Positions 17,165 through 26,521 are shown, counted from the first letter of the stretch. The stretch is 64,000 nt of DNA from AWTP1-13 sp963820375 (GCA_963820375.1 CAWFZX010000008.1:48260-112259); one strand, 5' to 3'. Program-made: numbers and translations. Notes: a model not told the origin generated them from the sequence alone.

Positions 17165-17698
17165 TTAGCCTTTCGGCACCACGCCGCAGGCGATCCGGCC
17201 GGCGCCACCGCCGTTCTCGGGGGTGTCGGTGTAGTTGTCGCCGCCTTCGTGGATCATCAAGGCCCGGCCACGCACGTCGGCAAGCGTCAGCTGCGGCGCC
17301 GTCACCGTCTGCTTGATGCCCTTGTCAGTTGCCTTCAAAACTGGCAGGTCGCCTTTGTGTCCGCCGCCCTTGGGGCCTTTGTGGGTTTTGCTGCCCGCTG
17401 GATCGAAATGCGGGCCTGCGGCAAAACCGGCCGTCATCTTGCCGTCCTTGCTGGCGGCTCCGCAGTCACCTTTCTCATGCACATGAAAACCGCGCTGTCC
17501 CTTGGGCACGCCCTTAACCGACACCTTAAAGGACACTCCGCCTTTGCCTTCGCTGACAACCACGGTGCCAACTTTCTCGCCGACGCCGCTTTCGGAGATT
17601 CGGTTGATATCCACACTCAACTGTTGGGCAATGGCGACACCGGTGGCGATCAGGAGCCCGCCGCCGGAGAGAGCAAGCATGCGCAGGGAGCTGGTCAT
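17165..17698 (-). CDS. sodC: Periplasmic Cu,Zn superoxide dismutase
   Basis: SodC converts superoxide to hydrogen peroxide and oxygen in the periplasm. The 177-residue precursor begins with a signal peptide ending near AIAQ (about residue 25). Metal-ligand motifs are all present: GFHVHEKGDC, GPHFDP, GGHKGDLP, and the C-terminal MIHEGGDNYTD and GGGAGRIACGVV. The two disulfide cysteines are present. It converges on the MoaD-like gene with one base between them. Confidence 0.95.
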   Translation of the reverse strand: MTSSLRMLALSGGGLLIATGVAIAQQLSVDINRISESGVGEKVGTVVVSEGKGGVSFKVSVKGVPKGQRGFHVHEKGDCGAASKDGKMTAGFAAGPHFDPAGSKTHKGPKGGGHKGDLPVLKATDKGIKQTVTAPQLTLADVRGRALMIHEGGDNYTDTPENGGGAGRIACGVVPKG

Positions 17699-18034
17699 GG
17701 CACAACCTCGACCTCTTGTGGCTGCAGATCAACGGTGCGGCAACGACCTGGTTCCGCGCCGCAGCGCACAGACCTGCTGCGCCAACACCTGGCGCGAGCA
17801 TGTTGGCTGAGCGGGTGCGGCGGAAGCCGGCCCGCGGCCGCAGCGCACAATTGGCCAACCCGCGCCGGCCGGTTTGTCTTTCTTCTGCAACACTTGCTTC
17901 TGCAATACTGGGCGAGGGGGCGAACTGAATTTGCGGCGGCTCGGGGTCCGGGCGATTGCCTTTTCGCACGGCGGCGGTGAGACTTGTGGGGGCGCGCACA
18001 GGATCAAAAGGCGCGGCCGGCCCGAGGAGGCGAC
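17699..18034. other. Divergent promoter region between sodC and amidase
   Basis: About 336 bases without a credible gene. It must carry the sodC promoter on one strand and the amidase promoter on the other. The GAGGAGG site at 18024-18030 is the amidase ribosome site. No clear operator stands out. Confidence 0.4.
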
Positions 18035-19534
18035 ATGCACCAGCACGAGGACCTTGCCTCCTTGAGCGCGGTCGAGCTGCGGCAGCGCATCGGCCGCAAA
18101 CAGATTTCACCCGTCGAGCTCTTGGCGGCGTGCATCGATCGCATCGCTGCCATCGATCCGGCTGTGAACGCCATCGCCGCTACCGACTATCCCTCAGCGC
18201 GCCGGCAAGCCCAGGCGGCGGAAGCTGCGGCGTTGCGCGGCGAGGGGCTGGGTCTTCTGCACGGCCTGCCAATCGGCATCAAGGATCTGAGCGACACCGC
18301 CGGGCTTTTGACCACGCACGGCTCGCCGCTCTACCGCGATCACGTACCCAAGACCGACGCGGCCATGGTCGCCCTGCTGCGCAAGGCAGGCGCCGTAGTC
18401 GTGGCCAAGACCAATACCCCAGAGTTCGGCGCCGGTGCCAACACGCGCAATCCGGTTTGGGGCGCGACCGGCAATCCGTTCAATCCCATGCTCAATGCCG
18501 GCGGCTCATCGGGGGGCTCGGCGGTGGCGCTGGCGTGTGACATGCTTCCCCTCTGTACAGGCTCGGACATGGGCGGCTCGCTGCGCATTCCGGCGGCGAT
18601 GTGCGGTGTGGTCGGGCTGCGGCCCTCGCCGGGCGTCGTGCCCTTCGAAGCGCGACAGCTGGGCTGGGCACCCATCGGGGTTTTGGGACCAATGGGTCGA
18701 ACGGTGCCAGATCTGCGGCTGCTGTTGGCAGCACAGGTGGCCGTGCAGGCGCGCGAGCCGTTGGCGTTTCCGCTCGATCCCGAGGCTGCGGCGCACGCCC
18801 GACCGGTCGATCTCGGCCGGCTCCGTGTTGCCTGGACGGAGGATTTCGGCCAATGCCCCGTGGCGAGAGAAATCCGCAAATTGATGCGAAAACGCATGCA
18901 TGCCATGCGGCATTTGTTCCGGTCGTGCGATGAGGTGTGCTTCGACTTCGGTGCTGCCGATCGCTGCTTCGATATCGTCCGTGCCCAGAGTTTTATGGCC
19001 CGACATCAAGCCGCCTACGAACTCGATCCCGCCTCCCTTGGACCCAACGTGCGCGCCAACTACGAACTGGGCGCCAACATGACCCTCGCCGACACGGTCT
19101 GGGCGCACGCCGAACAAACGCGCATTTTCCACCGCTTCCAGGCGCATTTTCGTGATTACGATCTGGTGTTGGCGCCGACGACGCCGGTTTCAGCCTTTGC
19201 CTGGAGCAAGCCCTACCTCGCCGAGCTCGAAGGCGAGCCGCTCAGAAACTACTACCACTGGCTTGCACTGACGTATTACATCAGCCTTGTCAGCAACCCG
19301 GCGCTGTCGTTGCCCTGTGGAGTCGACGATCATGGCATGCCGTTCGGACTGCAGGTCATCGGCCGGTTCCGCGGCGACATCGAGCTCCTCAACGCCGCCG
19401 CGGCGATGGAGCAGGCGTTTGCCGCCATTGCCGAGCTGCAGCGACCCCGGCCGGATGTCACAAAACTGCGCGGCACGACGACCACCGCTTTGAAGTCGAT
19501 CGTCACCCATCCGCCCATACTTTCAGCCCTTTGA
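18035..19534 (+). CDS. Amidase (amidase-signature family)
   Basis: Amidase-signature enzymes hydrolyse amide bonds with a Ser-cisSer-Lys triad. In the 499-residue product Lys 83 sits in LPIGIKDLSDTAG, the cis-serine in NAGGSSGGSAVALA (155-168), and the nucleophile Ser 182 in GSDMGGSLRIPAAMCG. The C-terminal LVSNPALSLPCGVDDHGMPFGLQ is typical. GAGGAGG precedes the ATG. It heads a group continuing with a GGT-like gene 18 bases on, so its substrate probably belongs to the same pathway, which is unknown. Confidence 0.92.
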   Translation: MHQHEDLASLSAVELRQRIGRKQISPVELLAACIDRIAAIDPAVNAIAATDYPSARRQAQAAEAAALRGEGLGLLHGLPIGIKDLSDTAGLLTTHGSPLYRDHVPKTDAAMVALLRKAGAVVVAKTNTPEFGAGANTRNPVWGATGNPFNPMLNAGGSSGGSAVALACDMLPLCTGSDMGGSLRIPAAMCGVVGLRPSPGVVPFEARQLGWAPIGVLGPMGRTVPDLRLLLAAQVAVQAREPLAFPLDPEAAAHARPVDLGRLRVAWTEDFGQCPVAREIRKLMRKRMHAMRHLFRSCDEVCFDFGAADRCFDIVRAQSFMARHQAAYELDPASLGPNVRANYELGANMTLADTVWAHAEQTRIFHRFQAHFRDYDLVLAPTTPVSAFAWSKPYLAELEGEPLRNYYHWLALTYYISLVSNPALSLPCGVDDHGMPFGLQVIGRFRGDIELLNAAAAMEQAFAAIAELQRPRPDVTKLRGTTTTALKSIVTHPPILSAL

Positions 19535-19552
19535 GAATTGGCAAGCAGCAGC

Positions 19553-21154
19553 ATGCACGGCAAACGACCTACCATCACGTCGCTCAACGGCCTGGTTGCG
19601 GCCGCCCACCCCCTGGCCGCCCAAGCTGGTGCCAAACTGCTGGGCAATGGCGGCAATGCCTTTGATGCGGCCGCCGCCACCGCGGCCGCGCTCAACGTTG
19701 TCGAGCCGTTCATGTCCGGACTTGCCGGCCTCGGCTACGCCACGTGTTTTATTGCCGCTGAAAAGCGGGTACGTGTACTCGACTTCGTGCCACCGGTGCC
19801 TTCGCGCCTACCGGTCGAGCGCTTCAGCAAGCGCGAGGATTTACAGCGCGGTGCACTCTCGGTGGGGACACCCGGCAATCTAGCCGGCTGGGCAGAGCTG
19901 GTGCGCGCCTACGGCAGGAAGCCCCTGGGCGAGGCCCTGCAACCGGCGATCGCGTTGGCGAGGGACGGCTTTGCGCTCGCCGAATTTGGCGTGGCGGAGT
20001 TCAACGAGCAAATCCCGCTGTTGCGCGGCTGGTCGGCTCTCTATGACGACTGGGCGCGGAATTACACCGGCGGCGCGGCTGGTGTGGCGTTGGGACGCAT
20101 CATTCGCCAACCCGAGCTCGCGCGCACGCTCGAGGCCCTTGCCGCCCAGGGGTGCCGTTATCTTTATGGCGGCGGCTTGGGGGAAACCATCATCGCCCAC
20201 CTGCAAAAACTCGGCGGTTGCCTTACGCTCGATGATCTCGAGGCCGTGCGGCCCGCCTGGCAGGAGCCGCTTGCTGTCGACTATCGAGACCTTACCGTCA
20301 ACACCCTGCCCCCGCCCTCGGAAGCATTTCAATTCCTGCTTACGCTGCGCATCCTCGAAGGCTTCGATTTCTCCAAGCTCGAACGCAACGGCGTCGAGCA
20401 TCTGGACACGATTTGGCGTGCCACCAGGCTGGCGGCAGGCGAGCGCATCGCCAACAACAATCCCGCCGCCGGCAGGCTCATGCAGATGCTGTCGGATGCC
20501 AATGCCGCCCGCCTGCGGGACCGGGTCAAGGATGGCGTGCCGATCGAAGGACCGACCGAACAATGGCTGCCGGGTGTCGGTGCAAGCGGCAACGAGCACC
20601 ACACCACGTCGTTCTCGATTAGCGATCGCGAGGGCAATGTGGTCGCCATCACGCAGAGTCTCGGTAGTCCATTCGGTTCCGGCGTGGTCGTGCCGGGGAC
20701 CGGTGTTTGCCTCAACAACTTCCTGTATTGGACCGACGTCAATCCGCGCAGCCCCAACCGCACCCGGCCTGGGGCTGCGCTGCCCGTTTGTATGGCACCA
20801 TCGGTGTCGCTGCGCGACGGCCGGCCGGTGCTCGCCCTCGGTACGCCCGGCAGTTACGGCATTCTCCAAACCCAGGTTCAGGTGATGGTGCAGTATCTGG
20901 ACTACGGCTTGGGACTGCAGGATGCCATCGAGCAACCGCGAGCGCGACTGTGGGACGGAGGCTTGGTCGAACCGGAGGCGCGCTTCGAGCCGGCGGTGCT
21001 TGAGACCCTTGCCCGTCGTGGCCACAAGATCCGGCCGGCTGGCGATTGGACCATGCGCGTCGGCGGCATGCAGGCAATTTCCATCGATCCCGCTTCCGGC
21101 CTGATGACCGGCGGCTGTGATCCCCGGCGGGACGGCTATGTCGCCACTGCCTGA
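19553..21154 (+). CDS. Gamma-glutamyltransferase-family protein
   Basis: The family makes a precursor that cuts itself before a threonine nucleophile and then hydrolyses or transfers gamma-glutamyl amides. The 533-residue product shows HPLAAQAGAKLLGNGGNAFDA at the N terminus, AVGTPG-like LSVGTPGNLAGW, and the autoprocessing site near residue 350 as HHTTSFSISD. The typical TxHxS is replaced by TTSFS, so this is a divergent branch. No clear signal peptide is visible, unlike most GGTs. A TTG at 19538 is an alternative start. It follows the amidase closely. Confidence 0.85.
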   Translation: MHGKRPTITSLNGLVAAAHPLAAQAGAKLLGNGGNAFDAAAATAAALNVVEPFMSGLAGLGYATCFIAAEKRVRVLDFVPPVPSRLPVERFSKREDLQRGALSVGTPGNLAGWAELVRAYGRKPLGEALQPAIALARDGFALAEFGVAEFNEQIPLLRGWSALYDDWARNYTGGAAGVALGRIIRQPELARTLEALAAQGCRYLYGGGLGETIIAHLQKLGGCLTLDDLEAVRPAWQEPLAVDYRDLTVNTLPPPSEAFQFLLTLRILEGFDFSKLERNGVEHLDTIWRATRLAAGERIANNNPAAGRLMQMLSDANAARLRDRVKDGVPIEGPTEQWLPGVGASGNEHHTTSFSISDREGNVVAITQSLGSPFGSGVVVPGTGVCLNNFLYWTDVNPRSPNRTRPGAALPVCMAPSVSLRDGRPVLALGTPGSYGILQTQVQVMVQYLDYGLGLQDAIEQPRARLWDGGLVEPEARFEPAVLETLARRGHKIRPAGDWTMRVGGMQAISIDPASGLMTGGCDPRRDGYVATA

Positions 21155-21240
21155 CGCCCTCGGGCACTTTGCACATCTAAGCTAACGCGTGGCGATCGGG
21201 CTCGACGGACATGAAGGACAAAACAGAAAAAGGAGCAACC

Positions 21241-21774
21241 ATGAACGTCGCGGCCAAAACCGAAAGCACGGTGGGCTGGCAGGACGAGGTCTACGATCTG
21301 CTGCGCCGGAACAACATTACGCAATTTGCCTACGTGCCCGATGCGGGGCATCGCATTCTGATCGACCGATCGCTCGCCGACCCGGAGGTTCATTCCGTGG
21401 CCTTGACGACGGAGGAGGAGGGCGTCGCCCTCCTGGCCGGCGCCGACCTCGGCGGTGCGCGCGGGGTTCTACTGATGCAAAGCAGCGGCGTTGGCAATTG
21501 CATCAATATGCTGTCGCTCACCAGCGGCGGGCGATTTCCGCTGCTTGCGCTCGTCAGCATGCGCGGTGATTTTGGTGAAGGCAACCCGTGGCAGTATCCG
21601 ATGGGGCGAGCGACCCAGCCGGTGCTTGAGGCGATGGGCGTCATCTGTCTCAGAGCCGACAATCCCACGGAAGCTGTGGCGACAGTCGGTGCCGCTCTCA
21701 CCATGGTTTACCAGGCGGGCCATGCGGTCGCCGTCCTGTTCACGCAGAAACTGCTTGGCGCCAAGAAATTCTGA
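21241..21774 (+). CDS. TPP-dependent decarboxylase, alpha (pyrimidine-binding) subunit, ComD-like
   Basis: The 177-residue product is the N-terminal half of a ThDP enzyme, as in the split sulfopyruvate decarboxylase (ComD) or phosphonopyruvate decarboxylase. It has FAYVPDAGH near the start, the ThDP-activating glutamate in LTTEEEGVALLAGADLGG, and LMQSSGVGNCINMLSL. A GGAG site precedes the ATG at 21241. The partner beta subunit starts ten bases after the stop. The substrate is a 2-oxo acid, otherwise unknown. Confidence 0.85.
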   Translation: MNVAAKTESTVGWQDEVYDLLRRNNITQFAYVPDAGHRILIDRSLADPEVHSVALTTEEEGVALLAGADLGGARGVLLMQSSGVGNCINMLSLTSGGRFPLLALVSMRGDFGEGNPWQYPMGRATQPVLEAMGVICLRADNPTEAVATVGAALTMVYQAGHAVAVLFTQKLLGAKKF

Positions 21775-21784
21775 GGCTGACGAC

Positions 21785-22411
21785 ATGCCAAATTCTTCCC
21801 CCCCGACGGGCGTCGCGAGCGGACTTGCTGCCTCCTTCCTGCTCGATCGCCTCGAGGCGGTACCCGCCTTGATCGGCCGCCATGAGGACTTCCTGTTCGT
21901 TGCCGGGCTTGCCGGCACGTCGCGGGATATTGCGGCTCTGACCGCGGATGGCGCCCACATCTATAGCATGGCCGGGGCCATGGGCGGCGCCTGCATGATG
22001 GGTCTGGGCCTTGCACTGGCGCGTCGCGACCGGCGCGTCATGGTGCTGACCGGTGACGGCGAGCTGTTGATGAACCTCGGAGCGCTGGCAACGATTGCCG
22101 TTCTCAACCCGCCCAATCTGTCGATCCTGGTGGTCGACAACGGCCATTACGGTGAGACCGGTTATCAAAAAAGCCATACCAGTCTGGGTGTCGATCTAGA
22201 AAGGATCGCCGCCGGCGCTGGCATCAAGCGCACCGCCGCCGTCGCGAACGAGGCGGATCTCATGGTTGGCGCCCGGTTGCTGCGGGAGGGCAACGGCACA
22301 GCGTTTGTCCTGCTGCGGGTGAAGCCGAGCGAGCCGCCAAAGTTCAAGCGCGACCTCGATCCGGCGCGCTGCCGCGTGCGCTTCAAGACGGCGTTGCGCC
22401 TGCCGGGTTGA
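21785..22411 (+). CDS. TPP-dependent decarboxylase, beta (diphosphate-binding) subunit, ComE-like
   Basis: The 208-residue protein carries the ThDP diphosphate-binding motif: LTGDGELLMNLGALATI and LSILVVDNGHYGETG, a GDG-x(n)-N pattern. Near the N terminus FVAGLAGTSRDI and YSMAGAMGGACMMGLGLAL match the ComE-type subunits. Together with the gene before it, it forms a complete decarboxylase split over two genes. The start ATG at 21785 lies ten bases after the alpha subunit; a longer frame upstream overlaps that gene and is not used. Confidence 0.87.
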   Translation: MPNSSPPTGVASGLAASFLLDRLEAVPALIGRHEDFLFVAGLAGTSRDIAALTADGAHIYSMAGAMGGACMMGLGLALARRDRRVMVLTGDGELLMNLGALATIAVLNPPNLSILVVDNGHYGETGYQKSHTSLGVDLERIAAGAGIKRTAAVANEADLMVGARLLREGNGTAFVLLRVKPSEPPKFKRDLDPARCRVRFKTALRLPG

Positions 22412-22525
22412 CACGCGGGCAGCAAGCAGGGGGTTGGCGCCGACATTCTTGTTGACCGGAATGTTTGCCGGTCCTGCCGCCGGCCCATGCCACTTGCCCG
22501 CGGCGGTGAAAGAGGGGGAAAATCG

Positions 22526-22891
22526 ATGCGTTTGATGTTGCGTCCATTCGTGCATCTTTTGCGTTGGCCCGTGCGGATCGGCGCATTCTTCCTGCACCTG
22601 ATGCATCACCTGGCCGCGTTCTTTGCTTGGATCTGGATGCTGGTGCACGTGGTTGGCTCCGTTGCGCAGGCCGGCCTACAAGCCGGCAAGCTGTGGGAGA
22701 TGCGGGTGTTGGAAGACATTTGGCACCAGGGTGTGCTGTACTTCAGCTTGGCGGGCGGTCTTGAATGGCAAAAGATCGCCGGGCTCGCCCTGATCCCGGC
22801 CTGCGCGCTTGCTCTGCGCAACGCCTATCTCGCCTATGAGCAGCTGCACGCGTGGGTGCATGAGCACCGAGCCGCGCAGCACAAACCGTGA
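22526..22891 (+). CDS. Small membrane-associated protein of unknown function
   Basis: A 121-residue protein that I do not recognise. It has a basic amphipathic start, a hydrophobic segment around residues 12-45 rich in H, F and W, and a second around 75-95. GAGGGGGA lies just upstream of the ATG at 22526. It sits in line between the split decarboxylase and the deacetylase, so it is probably in the same operon. Confidence 0.6.
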   Translation: MRLMLRPFVHLLRWPVRIGAFFLHLMHHLAAFFAWIWMLVHVVGSVAQAGLQAGKLWEMRVLEDIWHQGVLYFSLAGGLEWQKIAGLALIPACALALRNAYLAYEQLHAWVHEHRAAQHKP

Positions 22892-22939
22892 AAATCGAGG
22901 CTCGCCCGCATCCCCAGCTCGCCGACCCGGAGCACCATC

Positions 22940-23794
22940 ATGCCGCGCCACATCGTCTGCCTGAGCTACGACTTCGACACGCAGTCTGGCTTCATCGCCC
23001 GCGGCATGACCACGCCGACGCCTCTGTCACGTGGCGAATTTGGAGCGCTTGCCTCCCGGCGAATCCTGCACTTCCTGCAATCTGAGGGCATCCGCAGCAC
23101 CTGGTTCGTGCCCGGCTTTACGATCGAAAGCTACCCGAAAGAGTGCGAAGCCGTCGTGCAGGGCGGCCATGAAATTGGCCACCACAGCTGGGCGCACATT
23201 CCCAATGCGAGCATGAGCCGCGAGGAGGAGGAGGCCGATCTGGTCCGCGCCGGCGAGGCGATCGTGCGTTTGACCGGCAAGAAGGCGGTGGGGTACCGTT
23301 CACCGTCCTGGGACCTTAGCAGCGCCACCATCGATCTGCTGATCGAGCACGGCTTTTTATACGACAGCAGCATGATGGGGGCTGATTATACACCCTATCT
23401 TGCCCGCCGCGGTGATCGCGCCGAGCTCGGCAAACCTTACCACTTCGGCGATGCGACCAATCTCATCGAGTTGCCGATCAGTTGGTCGCTTGATGATCAT
23501 CCGCATTTCGAATTCATGCGCACGCGTGAGACGGTGGTGCCGGGACTGCAATCGGCCCGCACGGTCATGCAAAATTGGCACGACGAATTCCTGTACATGG
23601 CCAAGACGGTCGACTGGGGAGTTCTGACTTACACGATGCATCCCTACGTCATTGGCCGAGGTTACCGCATGCTGGCCTTTGAAGACCTGGTGGCGAAGCT
23701 GATTGACGCTGGCGCGGTGTTCATGACCATGGCAGAAGCCGCTGCCGAAGCCCGCCAGCGCCTGTTCCCCGGCCTTACCGCCTCGGGTGAATAA
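22940..23794 (+). CDS. Polysaccharide deacetylase-fold hydrolase (NodB homology)
   Basis: The family hydrolyses N-acyl or cyclic amide bonds in a metal-dependent TIM-like barrel. The 284-residue product has the metal Asp region LSYDFDTQSGF, the HEIGHHSWAH motif with two metal histidines, and GYRSPSWDLSSATIDLL. It has no signal peptide, so the substrate is inside the cell. Cytoplasmic members of this group include imidase and allantoinase-like enzymes, which would fit the amidase nearby, but that is inference. Its end overlaps the end of the opposite-strand TPP enzyme gene by 20 bases. Confidence 0.85.
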   Translation: MPRHIVCLSYDFDTQSGFIARGMTTPTPLSRGEFGALASRRILHFLQSEGIRSTWFVPGFTIESYPKECEAVVQGGHEIGHHSWAHIPNASMSREEEEADLVRAGEAIVRLTGKKAVGYRSPSWDLSSATIDLLIEHGFLYDSSMMGADYTPYLARRGDRAELGKPYHFGDATNLIELPISWSLDDHPHFEFMRTRETVVPGLQSARTVMQNWHDEFLYMAKTVDWGVLTYTMHPYVIGRGYRMLAFEDLVAKLIDAGAVFMTMAEAAAEARQRLFPGLTASGE

Positions 23795-25460
23795 ATGCCC
23801 AGGGCGATACTTCGCTGTCCTGCGGCACCATGACTTCAATCAGCACCGGGGCGTTGGCGGCAATCGCCTGTCGCAAGACGGGGCGCAACTCATCCGGTGA
23901 GGCGACGCGATGCCCCTCGACTCCGAACGCCCTTGCCAGCAACATGAAATCGGGATTGTCGAGTAGGGCACCATGGATGCGGTTGGCGAAGTTCGTGCGC
24001 TGGTCGCGCAGCACATTTCCGTACGAGCTGTTATTGAACAAGAGCGTCACCAGCCCGATCCGCTCTTGCACGGCCGTAGCCAATTCCTGCACACCAAACA
24101 TGAACCCGCCGTCGCCAGTGACGGAGATCACCACACGGTCTGGATGGGCGATCTTTACGCCGAGGGCGCTCGGAAAGCCGAAGCCGAGCGTACCCTGATA
24201 GCCCTCCGATACATAGGTGCGCGGAGCATAGACGGGGTAGCCGAAATACGCAGTGAAGCCGACCTGCGATAGTTCGCCGACAAAGAAGCCGTTGCGCGGC
24301 AGCAGTTCGCGAATCACGTCGAGGTAGGCCAGCTGCGGCTGTACTTGTTCGATCTCCGTTCGCGCCGCCGCTTTGGCCAAGGCAATCCGTCCCCGCCAGG
24401 CTGCCATGGCGCCGGCCGATGTTCGCCGTTGCGCACGCCCAACGGCCGCCAGTAGCGCGCGTGTGCCGGCATCCGCATCGGCAACGATGCCCGCGTGCGG
24501 GACCAGCCGGCGCATTTCGGCCGGATCGATGTCGATGCGGAGCAAATGCGGCGGCGGCGACGGCCGATCGACCAGGGTCATCATGCCGGTCCAGCGCATG
24601 TAAGGCATTTCCAGGCGCGTACCGATGCCGATCAGCGCATCCGTTTCCGGCCACAACCGAAAGGCGGCATAGGAGGAGAGTCCAAGCTCATGATCCTCGG
24701 CGAGAACGCCGCGGCCACCACGAAACGCGGCAACAGGGGCCGCGAGCTGCTCGGCAAGCGCCCGCACGGCAGCGCTCGCATGCTGAGCGCCACTGCCGGT
24801 CATGATCATGGGTCGCTGGGCGGCCACGAGCAGCTCGGCCGCCGCCGCAACCTCGCTGGGTGAGGGCGCCGGCGCTGGGGAGATTGCCGCGGCGGCAAGC
24901 GGTGTGACGAATGCCTGGCTGCCCATGGCGTCCCAGGCCATCTCCACCGCCACTGGCCCAGGCCGGCCAGACAGCATCTGCCGGAAGGCTTCATCGATGA
25001 CAGTCGGCGCATCGTCAGGGCGCTCGATCCTGGCCGCCCATTTGACGAGCGATCGTAGTGCCGCAAGCTGATCGGGAAGCTCGTGCAGATGGCCACGCCC
25101 ACGATCGATGAAGGCAGATGGCACTTGGCCAGTGATGCACAGAACCGGGGTGTTGCAACCCAGCGCCGTGGCGAGCGCGGCTGTGGTGTTGAGCAGACCG
25201 GGCCCGGGCACGACGGCATACACACCAGGACGGCCGCTCGAACGGGCATAGCCGAAGGCCATATAACCGCAGGCTTGCTCGTGTCGCGCCCCCACCGTGC
25301 GCAGCGCGTCGCGGCGCTGCTGCAAGGCATCGAACAGGGCGTAAAGCTGGGCACCGGGCAGGCCAAACACCGTGTCGACGCCGTTGGCGATCAGCGCTTC
25401 GACGATAGCCATACCGCCCGTCATCTCTCGCGGCTGGCCCTGCCCTGTGTTACTGCGCAC
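23775..25460 (-). CDS. Acetolactate synthase-like TPP-dependent enzyme
   Basis: A 561-residue single-chain ThDP enzyme of the acetolactate synthase/benzoylformate decarboxylase family, with the three standard domains. The activating Glu is in GARHEQACGYMAFGYAR, the central domain runs about 185-330, and the ThDP motif is SVTGDGGFMFGVQELATA then LLFNNSSYGN. It should decarboxylate a 2-oxo acid, perhaps with carboligation. The GTG at 25460 has AAGAGGT upstream; the ATG at 25424 is the alternative. It diverges from the HMG-CoA-lyase-like gene, sharing a 101-base promoter gap. Confidence 0.85.
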   Translation of the reverse strand: MRSNTGQGQPREMTGGMAIVEALIANGVDTVFGLPGAQLYALFDALQQRRDALRTVGARHEQACGYMAFGYARSSGRPGVYAVVPGPGLLNTTAALATALGCNTPVLCITGQVPSAFIDRGRGHLHELPDQLAALRSLVKWAARIERPDDAPTVIDEAFRQMLSGRPGPVAVEMAWDAMGSQAFVTPLAAAAISPAPAPSPSEVAAAAELLVAAQRPMIMTGSGAQHASAAVRALAEQLAAPVAAFRGGRGVLAEDHELGLSSYAAFRLWPETDALIGIGTRLEMPYMRWTGMMTLVDRPSPPPHLLRIDIDPAEMRRLVPHAGIVADADAGTRALLAAVGRAQRRTSAGAMAAWRGRIALAKAAARTEIEQVQPQLAYLDVIRELLPRNGFFVGELSQVGFTAYFGYPVYAPRTYVSEGYQGTLGFGFPSALGVKIAHPDRVVISVTGDGGFMFGVQELATAVQERIGLVTLLFNNSSYGNVLRDQRTNFANRIHGALLDNPDFMLLARAFGVEGHRVASPDELRPVLRQAIAANAPVLIEVMVPQDSEVSPWAFIHPRR

Positions 25461-25561
25461 GCCGACCTCTTTTCATCGCGCCGATTGTCAACGCCAGGCT
25501 CGGATATCATGATGCAGCCTCGTTCGATAGGGTTGCTAGCGAACACGAGGAGAGAACGAGC

Positions 25562-26521
25562 ATGGGCGATCTGCCGCAAAGCATCCAGATCGGCGAGGAG
25601 GGGCCGCGCGAAGGCTTTCAGATAGAAAAGGGCCCAATCAGCACCGCCGACAAAATCGCCCTCGTCGATGCGTTGTCGGCGACCGGCCTGAAGCACATTC
25701 AGGTTGCGTCGTTCGTCAGTCCGAGGCTGGTTCCGGGTTGGGCCGATGCGGAGGCCGTATGTGACGGCTTCAAGCCGGTCAACGGCATCGAATACACGGC
25801 GTTGTGGTTCAATGCAGCTGGCCTCGAGCGCGCACTTGCCTATCGCGGCAAGCTAACGATCGTCGGCTCCATCACGCTCAGCGCCTCCGAGGCTTTCTCG
25901 CGCAAGAACCTCAACCGCGACAGCGCCGGCCAGGCCGAGGCCATGCGCCGACAGACGCAGGTGCATTTGCAGGCCCACGTGCCGGTAACCCGGATCGGCA
26001 TCATGGCGGCATTCGGCTGCAACTATGGCGGCGACGTCTCACCCGCACAGGTGACCGCCTGTATCGCCGACGGGCTCGCCATTGCCCGAGAAGCCGGCGT
26101 CGGCATCGAGCGCCTGTCGCTGGCCGATACGATGGGGTGGGCAACCCCAGTCCGGGTGAGCCGGCTGGTCGGCGAGGTGCGCGACCGCTGGCCGGAAATG
26201 GAGTTGTCGTTACATCTACATGACACGCGCGGTCTGGGCATTGCCAACGCTTTTGAGGGCATACGGCTCGGCGTCCGCCGCTTCGATTCGACGGTCGGCG
26301 GGCTCGGTGGCTGCCCGTTTGCTGGCCAACCGGGAGCACCGGGCAATATCGCAACCGAGGAACTGGTCCTGCTCTGCGAAGAGATGGGCATCGCTACGGG
26401 CGTGGATTTGGAGGCTCTTATTGAAGCAGGGCGGCTCGCGGAGCGCATCGTTGGCCATCCCCTGCCAAGCACGGCACTGCGTTCGGGCACGCTCGCAGCC
26501 TTGCGGAGGAAGGCTGCATGA
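25562..26521 (+). CDS. HMG-CoA lyase-family protein with Arg-Glu in place of Arg-Asp
   Basis: HMG-CoA lyases and relatives cleave 3-hydroxy-3-methyl-acyl-CoAs in a metal-dependent TIM barrel. The 319-residue product keeps the catalytic Arg 16, both metal histidines (218 and 220 in LHLHDTRG), Cys 251 in GLGGCPFAG and Asn 262 in PGNIATE. The metal-binding Asp that follows the Arg in VGPRDGLQ is Glu 17 here (GPREGFQ), so a different substrate is likely. GAGGAGAG precedes the ATG. The stop overlaps the next CoA-transferase by four bases. Confidence 0.87.
   Translation: MGDLPQSIQIGEEGPREGFQIEKGPISTADKIALVDALSATGLKHIQVASFVSPRLVPGWADAEAVCDGFKPVNGIEYTALWFNAAGLERALAYRGKLTIVGSITLSASEAFSRKNLNRDSAGQAEAMRRQTQVHLQAHVPVTRIGIMAAFGCNYGGDVSPAQVTACIADGLAIAREAGVGIERLSLADTMGWATPVRVSRLVGEVRDRWPEMELSLHLHDTRGLGIANAFEGIRLGVRRFDSTVGGLGGCPFAGQPGAPGNIATEELVLLCEEMGIATGVDLEALIEAGRLAERIVGHPLPSTALRSGTLAALRRKAA

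Noticed and set aside
19880..21025. Minus-strand open frame of 381 codons
   Set aside because: Shadow of the GGT-like gene.
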